Source: Streptomyces sp. Z26
GTDB taxonomy: Bacteria; Actinomycetota; Actinomycetes; Streptomycetales; Streptomycetaceae
DNA: 64,000 nucleotides
NCBI RefSeq assembly: GCF_003665095.1
Contig: NZ_RCHV01000002.1
Location: 1,869,501-1,933,500, forward strand
Direction of reading: 5' to 3'
Position 1 is the first letter of the stretch; each line of letters starts with the position of its first letter. Positions 40,645-48,897 of this stretch are shown here, piece by piece. Both the position numbers and the translations under genes were made by a program. The notes below the pieces were generated by a model. That model had not been told where the DNA came from, ran no database searches, and was given only the letters and a program-made list of their open reading frames with translations.

Positions 40645-41643
40645 TCAGCCGAGCCGCGCCTGCGACATCGGGCGGGACGCGACGGCGTCGAGCGCCGCGC
40701 CCTGCTCGTCGTCGAGGACGAGCGTGCCCGCGGCGAGGTTCGCCTCCAGGTGCGCGACGCGCGAAGTGCCGGGAATCAGCAGCACGTTGGGGGCGCGGCG
40801 CAGCAGCCAGGCGAGGCCGACCTGTTCGGGGGTGCTGCCGAGCGACGCGGCGACGGCGCGTACGGCGGGCTCCTCGGTGACCTTCGGCAGGCCGGGGAAG
40901 CCGCTGCCGAGCGGGAAGAACGGCACCCACGCGACGCCCTCGGCCGCGCACAGCTCCAGCATGTCCTCGTTGTCGCGGGACACCATGCTGTACGCGTTCT
41001 GCACGCAGACGATCCCCGCGGGCAGCGCCCGCCGCAGCACCTCCATGGTCACCGCGCTGAGCCCGATCGCGCCGATCTTCCCCTCGTCGCGCAGCTCTGT
41101 CAGTACCGCCAACTGGTCCTCGACGTCCACCACTTGGTCCCCCTCGGCCGTGAGGCCGGGGCCGAGGTCGAGCCGCCGGAGGTTCACGATCGCGAGCCGG
41201 TCCGTACCGAGCGCGGCCAGATTGGCCTCGACGTCCGCGCGCAGCTGCTCGGGGCGCTGCGCCGGGCGCAGCGGCAGCGGGCCGTCCGGGTCGGGGGTGG
41301 CGCCGACCTTGGTCACGACGAGCACGCCGTCGTCGGGGCGTACGGCCTCGCGGATGAGGTCGTTGGTGAAGCCGTCGCCGTAGAACTGCGCGGTGTCGAG
41401 GTGGTCGACGCCCAGTTCCAGCGCGCGGCGCAGGACGGCGAGGGCGGCGGGGCGGTCGGCGTGCAGGCGTTCCAGCTGCATGACGCCGTAGCCGATGCGG
41501 GAGACGGTGCGTCCGGCGAACGCCCCGGCGCCACCGGGGCGCGCGGCGCCGGGTGCGGGGGTGTCCCGTGCTTCGGGTGTGGCCTGCGCGTCGGGGGTGC
41601 CGTGCGGGCTCGTGGGGCCGTGCGGGGTGCCGTTCTCGGGCAT
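40645..41643 (-). CDS. Aldo/keto reductase family oxidoreductase
   Basis: A 332-residue TIM-barrel reductase with a disordered, Pro/Thr-rich N terminus (about 1-38). The catalytic Asp and Tyr are in HLDTAQFYGDGF and the Lys in VVTKVGA. The fourth residue of the AKR tetrad, His, is not present: the matching strand reads LAIVNLRRLD. Some bacterial members show the same VNLR pattern. NADPH-binding residues fit LIPGTSRVAHLEANL near the end. ATG 41643 follows GAGAGGG. The gene is divergent from a TetR regulator whose twin operators lie between them. Confidence 0.88.
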   Translation of the reverse strand: MPENGTPHGPTSPHGTPDAQATPEARDTPAPGAARPGGAGAFAGRTVSRIGYGVMQLERLHADRPAALAVLRRALELGVDHLDTAQFYGDGFTNDLIREAVRPDDGVLVVTKVGATPDPDGPLPLRPAQRPEQLRADVEANLAALGTDRLAIVNLRRLDLGPGLTAEGDQVVDVEDQLAVLTELRDEGKIGAIGLSAVTMEVLRRALPAGIVCVQNAYSMVSRDNEDMLELCAAEGVAWVPFFPLGSGFPGLPKVTEEPAVRAVAASLGSTPEQVGLAWLLRRAPNVLLIPGTSRVAHLEANLAAGTLVLDDEQGAALDAVASRPMSQARLG

Positions 41644-41678
41644 GGCGGAATCCCTCTCCGGGATGCGACGATAGGAGA

Positions 41679-41731
41679 AGCGGAGGTGTCTCCGCTAAGT
41701 CGACCGTAGCACTAACGGAGGTCCCTCCGCT
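41679..41731. promoter_or_regulatory. Twin TetR operators between AKR and TetR genes
   Basis: AGCGGAG-GTGT-CTCCGCT (41679-41696) and AACGGAGG-TC-CCTCCGCT (41714-41731) share CGGAGGT..CTCCGCT and are palindromic, with centres 35 bp apart. The second ends exactly at the TetR start codon and includes its only possible ribosome-binding site, so a bound repressor could affect both transcription and access to the start. Confidence 0.75.
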
Positions 41732-42391
41732 TTGACTCGTCCCGAACGGGAGCCGCCGCGCGCCGCCCCCCGTACCGACCCGGTGGACCCGCCCGCGTCC
41801 GCGCCCGCACCCGCGTCCGGCGACACGCCCGCCGACCGGCCGCTGCGCGCTCACGCGCGGCGCAACCGGGAGAAGCTGCTCGCCGTCGCCCGCGCCCGGT
41901 TCGCGGAGTCCGGCGACGGCGTGCCGCTGGAGAACATCGCGCGCGAGGCGGGCGTCGGCATCGGCACGCTCTACCGCCACTTCCCCCAGCGCGAGGCGCT
42001 CGTCGAGGCCGTCTACGCCGCCGAGTTGGACGACCTCACGTCCAGCGCGCCCGGCCTCCTCGACCGGTGCGAGCCGGAGGAGGCGCTCCGCGCCTGGATG
42101 GACCGGTACGCGCTGTTCGCCGCCGCCAAGCGCGGCATGGCCGACACCATCCGCTCCGTCATCGCCTCGGGCCGCCTCCCGACCCCGGCCACGCGCGAAC
42201 GCATCAACGCCGCCATCGCCACGATCCTCGCCGCCGGGGCCCGTACGGGCGGACTGCGCTCGGACGTCGAAGCCGACGACGTGACGGCGATGCTGCTCGG
42301 GGTGTTCCTGTCGACGGAGGCCACCAACTCCCCCGAGCGCACGGGCCCGTTGCTCGACCTGCTCGTCGACGCCCTGCGCCCCCGGACGTAG
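41732..42391 (+). CDS. TetR-family transcriptional regulator
   Basis: A 219-residue regulator with a 35-residue Pro/Ala-rich N-terminal extension, then the helix-turn-helix (NREKLLAVARARFAESGDGV and ENIAREAGVGIGTLYRHFPQ) and a SbtR-like C-terminal domain. The start is TTG 41732, preceded by GGAGG inside the operator. A later start is possible because the extension has no family counterpart. Its likely target is the divergent aldo/keto reductase and itself. Confidence 0.85.
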   Translation: MTRPEREPPRAAPRTDPVDPPASAPAPASGDTPADRPLRAHARRNREKLLAVARARFAESGDGVPLENIAREAGVGIGTLYRHFPQREALVEAVYAAELDDLTSSAPGLLDRCEPEEALRAWMDRYALFAAAKRGMADTIRSVIASGRLPTPATRERINAAIATILAAGARTGGLRSDVEADDVTAMLLGVFLSTEATNSPERTGPLLDLLVDALRPRT

Positions 42392-42513
42392 CCCCGCGCA
42401 CCTGCCCGCCCCGCCCCCGGTCTGCCTTCGCCGCCGCCGCGACGGCCCGCCGTACGCTGAACGCCCGGCCGGGAGCGCCCCGTTCCGCCGCCGTACGAGG
42501 AGAGACACGAGCC

Positions 42514-42837
42514 ATGATCTTCATCACCGCCAAGTTCCGCGTCCTGCCCGAACACGCGGACGCCTGGCCCGAGATCACCCGCGACTTCACGCGGGCGACG
42601 CGCGCGGAGGCCGGGTGCCTGTGGTTCGACTGGTCCCGCAGCGTCGAGGACCCGAACGAGTACGTGCTCGTCGAGGCGTTCCGCGACGACGCGGCCGAGG
42701 CGCACGTCACCTCGGCCCACTTCACCGAGGCGAAGCGCACCCTCCCCGCGTACCTCGCGGAGACCCCGCGCGTCGTCAACGCGTCGGTGCCGCAGGACGA
42801 TTGGTCCCCGCTCGGCGAACTCGCCGTCGAGGACTGA
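42514..42837 (+). CDS. Antibiotic biosynthesis monooxygenase-fold protein (YgiN-like)
   Basis: A 107-residue dimeric alpha+beta barrel protein. It has ITAKFRVLPEHADAWPEI, EAGCLWFDWSRS, EYVLVEAFRDDAA and the conserved HVTSAHF segment of the ABM/quinol monooxygenase family. Members oxidise quinols or aromatic polyketides without cofactor, or act as small accessory enzymes. It stands alone, 122 bp after the TetR gene in the same direction. ATG 42514 has GAGGAGAG about 10 bases upstream. Confidence 0.85.
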   Translation: MIFITAKFRVLPEHADAWPEITRDFTRATRAEAGCLWFDWSRSVEDPNEYVLVEAFRDDAAEAHVTSAHFTEAKRTLPAYLAETPRVVNASVPQDDWSPLGELAVED

Positions 42838-42920
42838 CCCGCCGACCGACCCCGGGACCGTCACCCGGCCGACGACGTACGGTCCCCCGCGCGCACCCGC
42901 CCGCGCCGCGCGCCCTGCCG

Positions 42921-42949
42921 GTGACGGGCGGGCGGGGCGGCGGCAGGAT
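42921..42949 (+). promoter_or_regulatory. Promoter of the DUF6461 gene (leaderless)
   Basis: GTGACG (42921-42926), 17 bp, CAGGAT (42944-42949), then 6 bases to ATG 42956. No ribosome-binding site. Confidence 0.5.
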
Positions 42950-42955
42950 GGCGCC

Positions 42956-43600
42956 ATGACGGACGACGACAGCACGGGCGGCGCCACGGCCGACGACTAC
43001 GCCGACGTCTTCGGCGGCGACGACGACTTCCTGGAGAGCCACTGCGTCACCTACGTGGAGGGGCTGACCCCGGACGCGCTCCTGCGCGAACTCGGCGCGG
43101 AACCCGTACGTACCGGTCAACCCGTCGTCGGCATACGGCAGTTGCGGGAACTGACGACGCGGACCTGGACCCCGGAGCGGGACCCGAACCTCGTGGGCGC
43201 GGCAGGGCTCGGCGGGTGGACGGTGATGGTCGAGTACAACGGACTCGCGGGTACGGAACCGGGCCTCGTCGCGTCCCTGTCCCGTGGCCGCACCGTGGTC
43301 TCCCACGCCGCGAACGTCGCCGCGCCCGAACCCTTCCACTGGGCGCGCGACGGCGAGATCCGTACGACGCTGGGCGAGGGCCCGTTCGACCGCGGGGGTA
43401 CGCGTCCCGACGCGCTGCTGGAGATCATGCGGCAGGTCGGCTACGGGCCGCTGCGGGCCCCGGACGAGGAGGAGTACGCGAGCTTCGCACTCGCCGCGTT
43501 CGCCCTGGCCGCCCGGCTGACCGGCGTGCGCCTCCACCGCGAGTGGCTCCGCACGACCCCGTTCACCTGCGGCATCGTGCCCCTGCCCGCCCCCGCGTGA
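42956..43600 (+). CDS. DUF6461 family protein
   Basis: A 214-residue acidic soluble protein with the pattern of the Streptomyces DUF6461 family: HCVTYVEGLTPDALLRELGA, then GGWTVMVEYNGLAGTEP and VAAPEPFHWARDGEI. Members are often encoded near type VI/VII-like or immunity genes, but nothing of that kind is adjacent here. No catalytic motif is evident. It appears leaderless. Confidence 0.75.
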   Translation: MTDDDSTGGATADDYADVFGGDDDFLESHCVTYVEGLTPDALLRELGAEPVRTGQPVVGIRQLRELTTRTWTPERDPNLVGAAGLGGWTVMVEYNGLAGTEPGLVASLSRGRTVVSHAANVAAPEPFHWARDGEIRTTLGEGPFDRGGTRPDALLEIMRQVGYGPLRAPDEEEYASFALAAFALAARLTGVRLHREWLRTTPFTCGIVPLPAPA

Positions 43601-43634
43601 CGGACGGGGGACGACGCGGCACAGCGGCGCCGCG

Positions 43635-43665
43635 CGGGGGCGGCGACGCCGACTCCCCGCCCCCG
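43635..43665. terminator. Stem-loop between convergent genes
   Basis: CGGGGGCGG (43635-43643) and CCGCCCCCG (43657-43665) form a perfect 9-bp stem with a 13-nt loop between the DUF6461 and VOC genes. Confidence 0.65.
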
Positions 43666-43669
43666 TACG

Positions 43670-44041
43670 TCAGTCGGGGCGGCCGGTGTCGATGACGCAG
43701 AAGCGGTTGCCGTCCGGGTCGGCGAGGACGACGAAGTCGGCGTCGGCGGGGTAGTCGGCCCAGTCGACGCGCCGGGCGCCCAGGGCGAGCAGGCGCGTGA
43801 CCTCGGCGGCCTGGGCGGCGGCGTCGCCCGCGTACAGGTCGAGGTGCACGCGGGGCCGCTCCTGTACGGGGGTGCCGCTGAGGCCGAGGGACAGCTGTAC
43901 GCCCGTGCCCGTCGCCGGGACGAGCACCACCCAGTCGTCGTCCGGCGCCTCGCGGGGCACGTACCCGAGTGCCTCCGTCCAGAACGCCGTGGCCCGTGGC
44001 ACGTCCGACACTCCCAGCACGACCGATCCGATGCGCAGCAT
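43670..44041 (-). CDS. Glyoxalase/bleomycin-resistance (VOC) family protein
   Basis: A 123-residue single vicinal-oxygen-chelate domain with the paired beta-alpha-beta-beta-beta pattern: IGSVVLGVSDVPRATAFWTE at the start, RVHLDLYAGD in the middle and FVVLADPDGNRFCVID at the end. It could act in detoxification or as an isomerase; metal ligands are not certain. GAGAAT (minus strand, 44053-44048) stands 6 bases before the ATG, so it is probably leaderless. Confidence 0.88.
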   Translation of the reverse strand: MLRIGSVVLGVSDVPRATAFWTEALGYVPREAPDDDWVVLVPATGTGVQLSLGLSGTPVQERPRVHLDLYAGDAAAQAAEVTRLLALGARRVDWADYPADADFVVLADPDGNRFCVIDTGRPD

Positions 44042-44047
44042 GCGCCG

Positions 44048-44053
44048 ATTCTC
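44048..44053 (-). promoter_or_regulatory. -10 element for a leaderless VOC gene
   Basis: GAGAAT on the minus strand, six bases before ATG 44041; GTGCCG sits 17 bp upstream as a weak -35. No ribosome-binding site. Confidence 0.4.
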
Positions 44054-44107
44054 ACCCGACGCGGACGGAGCGGCACCCGCGGCCGGGTCGGGTGGCGGTG
44101 GCGGTGG

Positions 44108-45376
44108 TCAGCGTCCCGTGCTTCCCGTACGTCGCGGTGAGTGGTGGCGGGCGAGGTGTCGGCGCAGCAGGTCACGGCCGTAGTCGCCGCCGTTGGGAGT
44201 GCGCACGATGGTGTGGACGTGGAACGGTTGGGGCTCGTCGTTGTCGAGGAAGACGCCTTGCTGGCAGTCGTACTCGATCAGGACGACGGGGCTGTGGACG
44301 CGGTAGTAGAAGGCGTCGTCGTCGCCGCTCCCGCCGATCCAGGCGACGTGCGTGTCGTCGAGGTGCCGCTCGACGCCTTCCATGAAGGCGGCGGCGGGGC
44401 CGTCGGGGAGTCGCCGGGCGTAGGTGTGCACCAGGTGGAGCAGCGACTCCCGTTGCCCGCCGGAGAGTTCACCGGCCGGCAGCCCCGCGTAGGGGATGAC
44501 GCGGTTGTCCTGGGCGGCACCACCGAGGTGCCTGCCGTTGACCGGGTCGGCGAGTTCGGCGGGCAGGTCCCGCACCCGCATCGAGGTGTGGAGCACGGCC
44601 CGACGTTCCTGGTGGGGGCGCAGGCCGCGCCGCAGGTCGAGCCCGGCCGCCCGCTGGTCGTCGAACAGGCTCAGGCCCTGGTGGGTCCCGCGGTCGGCCT
44701 CGGTGGGCTCGGCGCCGATGAAGGTCGGGGTGAGGACGAGCTGCCGACCGACGATGAAGCAGTGCACGTCGAGGTGGTGGCCCCACAGCTGCCAGCCCCA
44801 CGGCTCCGTCGCCGAGGGCGTACCGAACACCGCGAAGTGGTAACGGTATTCGGTGAGGGTGTCGCGGTACCGGTCGATCAACTCGCCGAGCGCGGCGTTG
44901 AGTTTCATCGCCGTCCGGGCCTCGGAGAATCCCGTGGCGGACAGGGAGGCCTCGACGACCGCGAGCGCACGCTCGCGGTGGGCGGGTTCGAGGTCGTCCA
45001 GGCACAGGCCGTGCGGGTCCCAGGTCGGAAAGGCGTTGATCCACATGCGCCATTCGTCCGCGTCGACGGCGAACAGGACGTTCTCGCGCCGCGCGGGGGT
45101 GAGGTGGTCGAGGAAGGCGATCGCCGCCCTGGTCGCGGGCTCGGGGTTCCAGTCCGTGTCCTGGAGGGCGAACAGATCGGGTACGACGTGCCCGTCCGTG
45201 GTGATGCCGACCAGCGGTTCCCTCGCCTTCTCCAGCACGGGCGGGAACAACTCCCGCGCCACCGCCCGGAGATGCGGCGGAAAGCCGTCGAGGTCCACCC
45301 GCGCGTCGTGGATCGGCAGCCCGGTGACGGGTCCGAATCCCCGGTACCGCGTCTTCTCGTGTGCGTCGTCGTCCAT
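44108..45376 (-). CDS. DUF3500 family protein
   Basis: A 422-residue protein matching the DUF3500 pattern, with GWQLWGHHLDVHCFIVG, a LTPTFIGAEPTEAD segment, and a C-terminal IEYDCQQGVFLDNDEPQPFH followed by HTIVRTPNGGDYG. Many His, Asp and Trp residues suggest a metal-dependent enzyme, but no activity is known for the family. It has no signal peptide. The 355 bp upstream hold no gene. Confidence 0.8.
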   Translation of the reverse strand: MDDDAHEKTRYRGFGPVTGLPIHDARVDLDGFPPHLRAVARELFPPVLEKAREPLVGITTDGHVVPDLFALQDTDWNPEPATRAAIAFLDHLTPARRENVLFAVDADEWRMWINAFPTWDPHGLCLDDLEPAHRERALAVVEASLSATGFSEARTAMKLNAALGELIDRYRDTLTEYRYHFAVFGTPSATEPWGWQLWGHHLDVHCFIVGRQLVLTPTFIGAEPTEADRGTHQGLSLFDDQRAAGLDLRRGLRPHQERRAVLHTSMRVRDLPAELADPVNGRHLGGAAQDNRVIPYAGLPAGELSGGQRESLLHLVHTYARRLPDGPAAAFMEGVERHLDDTHVAWIGGSGDDDAFYYRVHSPVVLIEYDCQQGVFLDNDEPQPFHVHTIVRTPNGGDYGRDLLRRHLARHHSPRRTGSTGR

Positions 45377-45731
45377 ATCGGAGCATGCCTTTCTCCCGCT
45401 CGGGCACCGCGCGGTCGGACCGCAGCGGCGGGGCGGGGTTCTGTGGTGAGGGGTGCGGGGTGCCGGGGGGCGTCACCCGGCGTCGAACCGGGCGGTGTCC
45501 AGGCGTACGGGGCCGCCGCCGGTCGGTGTACGGGGGCCGCGGCCGGAGACCGCGCGACGGGTCGAGGCGCGTCGAGGCGTGTCGAGGCGCGTGCGTTCCG
45601 GCAGGGGTACGGGTGCGGGGGCGGGCGGTTCCACCGGCCCCCGGAGGGCTCGTGCGCGCGGGGCGGTCCGTGCTCCCCGTCACCCGCCGCACGCGCGGGA
45701 CGGGAAGCGCGACCCCGCTGGAACGGTGGTG
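45377..45731. other. 355-bp region without a gene
   Basis: Between the DUF3500 gene start and the 3' end of the NAD(P)H-binding gene. It contains a perfect 10-bp triplicate repeat at 45561-45590 and several G-runs. Long frames here are shadows of the G+C bias, with no ribosome-binding site or family resemblance. Confidence 0.6.
45561..45590. repeat. 10-bp tandem repeat, three copies
   Basis: GTCGAGGCGC, GTCGAGGCGT and GTCGAGGCGC follow each other without gaps, spaced one helical turn apart. They lie about 185-215 bp upstream of the DUF3500 start. Confidence 0.7.
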
Positions 45732-46379
45732 TCAGTGGCCGAGGTTGACCTGTTCCCTGCGGTGCTCGCCCTTCTCCATCAGGTCGACGAACCCGAGGGC
45801 GTAGTCGGCGGCGGAGATCCTGCCCCCGTCGTCCGGCCGCACCGCGACCTCGTCCCCGAGCCGGTAGCAGCCGAGGCGTTCGGCGGGCATCCGGGCGCCG
45901 AACCGGAGTGCCGGGCTCACGAAGACCCAGTCGAGTGTTGGGGGCGTGGCCGGGAGGTCCTCGATGACGACCGCCGCCCCGGCACGGATCTCGTCGTGCA
46001 GCTCCGCGGGGATGCCACCGAGGTCGGTGACGAAGCGGTCCGCGCCGGGCGCGGGACGCAGCGACGAGTAGCCGCCGACGACGTACAGGGGTATGCCCGC
46101 GGCATCGGCCAGCCGCGCGAGGGTGCGGTAGACGTCGCGGAAGGTGCCGGCCGTCGAGCCGCGCGGGGCGATCGCGCCCACGACCACGTCCGCGTCCGCC
46201 AGGAGCGCCGACAGGGCCGCCTCGTCGGTGGCGTCGACCTGGGCGTGGGTCACGTTCGGAACGGGGGCGTCGGGCAGCGAGCGGCTCACCGCGGTGACCT
46301 GGTGACCGCGCGCGGCGGCTTCCGCGACGATGGCCGAACCGGCATAGCCGGTACCGCCGATGACGACAACGCGAGACAC
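45732..46379 (-). CDS. NAD(P)H-binding protein (NmrA/atypical SDR)
   Basis: A 215-residue atypical short-chain dehydrogenase. The N-terminal VVVIGGTGYAGSAIVAEAAA is a glycine-rich NAD(P) site; GGYSSLRPAPG and VFVSPALRFG follow family positions. No YxxxK triad is present, so it may be an NAD(P)H:quinone-type reductase or a redox sensor like many members found next to HxlR regulators. It is divergent from the HxlR gene with about 90 bp between. Confidence 0.87.
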   Translation of the reverse strand: MSRVVVIGGTGYAGSAIVAEAAARGHQVTAVSRSLPDAPVPNVTHAQVDATDEAALSALLADADVVVGAIAPRGSTAGTFRDVYRTLARLADAAGIPLYVVGGYSSLRPAPGADRFVTDLGGIPAELHDEIRAGAAVVIEDLPATPPTLDWVFVSPALRFGARMPAERLGCYRLGDEVAVRPDDGGRISAADYALGFVDLMEKGEHRREQVNLGH

Positions 46380-46382
46380 GGG

Positions 46383-46466
46383 AGTGCCCTTCTACGGGAG
46401 GGATGGCGTCGGGCGACGACCTGCGATTACCGTACGAGTGCAGCTCTCCGGCGGAAAGAAGGCACT
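46383..46466. promoter_or_regulatory. Inverted half-sites between NmrA-like and HxlR genes
   Basis: AGTGCCCTTCT (46383-46393) and AGAAGGCACT (46457-46466) are inverted copies with one extra C in the first. One lies next to each divergent start. They could be HxlR binding sites, but they are far apart. Confidence 0.3.
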
Positions 46467-46468
46467 TT

Positions 46469-46885
46469 GTGGTAACCAACCCGGCCGACCCGGTGCTCCG
46501 TGGCAGCCCCTACCGCGCGGACTGTCCGACCCGCCACATCCTGGACCGCATCGGCGACCGGTGGACGGTGCTCATCGTGGGCGCCCTCTGGGACGGCACC
46601 GCCCGTTTCTCGGAGTTGCGCCGGCGCGTCGAAGGCGTCTCGCAGAAGATGCTCACCCAGACCCTCCGCGCCCTGGAACGGGACGGGCTCGTGCGACGCA
46701 CCGTCCACCCCGAGGTCCCGGTGCGCGTCGAGTACGCGCTCACCGAGGCGGGCCGCACCCTGCACGAGCCGCTGCGCGCGTTGCAGCAGTGGGCGATCGC
46801 CCACGTCGGCGAGGTGGCGGCCTCCCAGGAGGCGTACGACCGCGCGAACCGTCCCGCGCCAGGCCCCACGGAGCGCGGCGCGTAA
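46469..46885 (+). CDS. HxlR-family transcriptional regulator
   Basis: A 138-residue MarR-fold regulator with the family core CPTRHILDRIGDRWTVLIVG, then FSELRRRVEGVSQKMLTQTL and ERDGLVRRTVHPEVPVRVEY. Cys residue in DCPTRH is the redox-active position in some HxlR/QorR-type sensors. GTG 46469 is chosen because AAGAAGG stands about 6 bases upstream. ATG 46403 would add 22 residues but has its only purine-rich sequence touching the ATG, and it would introduce the sole TTA codon of the window (46427-46429). The divergent NAD(P)H-binding gene is the likely target. Confidence 0.85.
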   Translation: MVTNPADPVLRGSPYRADCPTRHILDRIGDRWTVLIVGALWDGTARFSELRRRVEGVSQKMLTQTLRALERDGLVRRTVHPEVPVRVEYALTEAGRTLHEPLRALQQWAIAHVGEVAASQEAYDRANRPAPGPTERGA

Positions 46886-47049
46886 CGCCCGCACACCCGC
46901 CGCTCCCCCGGCGGTCGCGGGCCCGTGCGCCCCGCGCGGCCCGAGGCGTACGAGCCCGGGGCGTACGGGCGCGCACCTCGCCGCGTACGGTCGGACGCGG
47001 AACAGCGGCAGCCCCGACACCGGCCCCGACACCACCCTGGAGAGCGCAG

Positions 47050-47760
47050 GTGCAGCACCTTCCGTACGGCGGGACCCCCGCCGCGACCCCGTCCGGGCCC
47101 GGCTCCGGGTCGCCGCCCGTCGAGACCGGGCCGGACGCGCTGCTGGCGCGGGCGCGGGCCCTGCGGGACCGGCCGGGCCGCGCCTTCCTCGGTCTCGCCG
47201 GGGCGCCCGCCTCCGGGAAGAGCACGCTCGCCGCGCTGCTCGCCGCCGAACTAGGGCCGCGTGCCTGCCTGTTGCCGATGGACGGCTTCCATCTGGCCGA
47301 CTCCGTGCTCGTCGCGCTCGGCCGCCGGGACCGCAAGGGGGCACCCGACACGTTCGACGCCGCCGGGTTCGCCGCGCTGCTGGACCGGCTGCGGAACGGC
47401 GACGGGGCGGCGGGCGAGACGGTGTACGCGCCGCGCTTCCACCGGGACGTCGAGGACTCCGTCGCGGGCGAGATCGTCATCGGCCCGGAGGTGGAGCTGG
47501 TCGTCGCCGAGGGCAACTACCTGCTGCTGCCCGAAGGGCCCTGGGCACGCGTACGGCCGCTGCTGGACGAGAGCTGGTACGTGGAGCCGGACGAGGAGCT
47601 GCGGCTGCGGCGACTCGTGGCCCGGCACGTGGAGTTCGGCAAGTCGCCGGAGGACGCGCACGCCTGGGCGCACGGCAGCGACCAGGCGAACGCGGCGGTG
47701 ATCGCCGCCACGCGCGCCCGCGCCGACCTGGTGGTACGGCTGGCGCCGGGGCCCGGCTGA
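47050..47760 (+). CDS. Nucleoside/nucleotide (uridine kinase-like) kinase
   Basis: A 236-residue P-loop kinase. Walker A is GAPASGKS (51-58), followed by LLPMDGFHLADSVL with the catalytic Asp of the uridine kinase/phosphoribulokinase family, a KGAPDTFD segment, and VVAEGNYLLL. The lid region has ELRLRRLVARHVEFGKSPEDA. It may phosphorylate a nucleoside or a sugar such as fructose; the family is diverse. GTG 47050 has GGAGAG about 7 bases upstream. A Pro/Gly-rich N terminus of about 20 residues is probably disordered. Confidence 0.85.
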   Translation: MQHLPYGGTPAATPSGPGSGSPPVETGPDALLARARALRDRPGRAFLGLAGAPASGKSTLAALLAAELGPRACLLPMDGFHLADSVLVALGRRDRKGAPDTFDAAGFAALLDRLRNGDGAAGETVYAPRFHRDVEDSVAGEIVIGPEVELVVAEGNYLLLPEGPWARVRPLLDESWYVEPDEELRLRRLVARHVEFGKSPEDAHAWAHGSDQANAAVIAATRARADLVVRLAPGPG

Positions 47761-47823
47761 CCGGACGGACCGGCGGGCGCACCGGGCACCCGCACCCGTA
47801 CCCGTACCGGCGACGGGCGCGCG

Positions 47824-48756
47824 TCAGTCCAGGTCGAGGACGGCTTTGCCGTGCAGGCGGCGTTCCAGCAGGGCCGTGACCGCCTCGTCCGCGCGCCGCC
47901 AGCCGCCGCGCCAGGTGATCTGCGGGTCGAGGGTGCCGTCGGTGACGCGTTCCGCGAGCCAGGCGAGGTCGGGCGCGAGGTCCGGGCAGCCGGGCAGGTA
48001 GAAGGTGGTGAGGGAGCGGCCGTGCCGCGTCTCGTCACCGAACAGCGCGGCGATCGGCAGGGTCACGGGCTCCTCGGTGGCGTGGCCGACGGCGACCAGC
48101 GTGCCCTGTCCTCGCAACGCGCCGAAGGCGGCGACGAGTTGAGGCCCGCCGACCAGGTCCAGCACGCCGTCCAGGGAACCGTCGGCCACCGCCTCCGGTG
48201 ACGCGACCACCTCGTGCGCGCCGAGGGCGCGCAGGCCGTCGCCGTGCCGCTCCGGGTCGCCGGTCGAGGCGAGGACGTGCGCGCCGCCGAGCCGGGCGAG
48301 CTGCACCGCGTACCGGCCGACGCCGCCCGTCGCACCCGTGACCAGCACGCGGGCGCCGAGCAGCGGCCCCGTACGGCGGAGGGCGCGCAGGGCGCTGAGG
48401 CCCGCGACGGGCAGGGTGCTGAGCGCGCCGGGGTCGGCCCCGGCGGGGGCGACGCCGATCACGTCGGTGTCGACGGCGCGCAGTTCGGCCCAGGCGCCGC
48501 CCGCCGCGAAGGTGGCGACGGGCGTACCGGCGGGCGGGCCGGAGCCGTCGGCGGCGGCGCGTTCGACGACGCCCGCCGCGTCCCAGCCGGGGACGGTGCC
48601 GTCGGGTGCCTCCGCGAGGAGGTGTTTGACCTCGCCGAAGTTGAGGGAGACGGCGGCCACCCGGACGAGCGCCTGGTGCGGGGCGGGTACGGGCGGGGCG
48701 GTCTCACCGAGGCGGAGTCCGGTGGGGGTGGCGTGGTCGACGAGCAGGGCGCGCAT
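47824..48756 (-). CDS. Zinc-free MDR oxidoreductase (quinone reductase-like)
   Basis: A 310-residue medium-chain reductase. The N-terminal GroES-like half has [19 protein letters not shown] and the Rossmann half begins [20 protein letters not shown]. No zinc ligands are visible. It would reduce quinones or unsaturated carbonyls with NADPH. ATG 48756 has AAAGG about 7 bases upstream. It is divergent from a TetR gene with a palindromic operator between. Confidence 0.87.
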   Translation of the reverse strand: MRALLVDHATPTGLRLGETAPPVPAPHQALVRVAAVSLNFGEVKHLLAEAPDGTVPGWDAAGVVERAAADGSGPPAGTPVATFAAGGAWAELRAVDTDVIGVAPAGADPGALSTLPVAGLSALRALRRTGPLLGARVLVTGATGGVGRYAVQLARLGGAHVLASTGDPERHGDGLRALGAHEVVASPEAVADGSLDGVLDLVGGPQLVAAFGALRGQGTLVAVGHATEEPVTLPIAALFGDETRHGRSLTTFYLPGCPDLAPDLAWLAERVTDGTLDPQITWRGGWRRADEAVTALLERRLHGKAVLDLD

Positions 48757-48840
48757 GGGAGTTGCCTTTCGACGCGTACGGCACGGGTGCGGGAACGGGC
48801 GCGCCCGGTGTCGGTGGCACGACCACCCTCCCCCCATTTA

Positions 48841-48855
48841 TGCCACTGAGTGGCA
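48841..48855. promoter_or_regulatory. Palindromic TetR operator
   Basis: TGCCAC-TGA-GTGGCA is a perfect 6-bp inverted repeat with a 3-bp spacer between the divergent MDR and TetR genes. GTGGC recurs at 48867-48871 as a further half-site. Confidence 0.65.
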
Positions 48856-48885
48856 CAAGCCTGCAAGTGGCGTTTGCCTCCGCGC

Positions 48886-48891
48886 TACACT
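48886..48891 (+). promoter_or_regulatory. -10 element for a leaderless TetR gene
   Basis: TACACT stands six bases before GTG 48898. No ribosome-binding site; the -35 is not clear. Confidence 0.45.
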
Positions 48892-48897
48892 CGACCC

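Noticed and set aside
42858..42927. Long-range stem CCGTCACC(C)GGC/GCCGGTGACGG before the DUF6461 gene
   Set aside because: The loop is about 48 nt and the right arm coincides with the -35 of the gene; without supporting evidence it was not called a terminator or operator.
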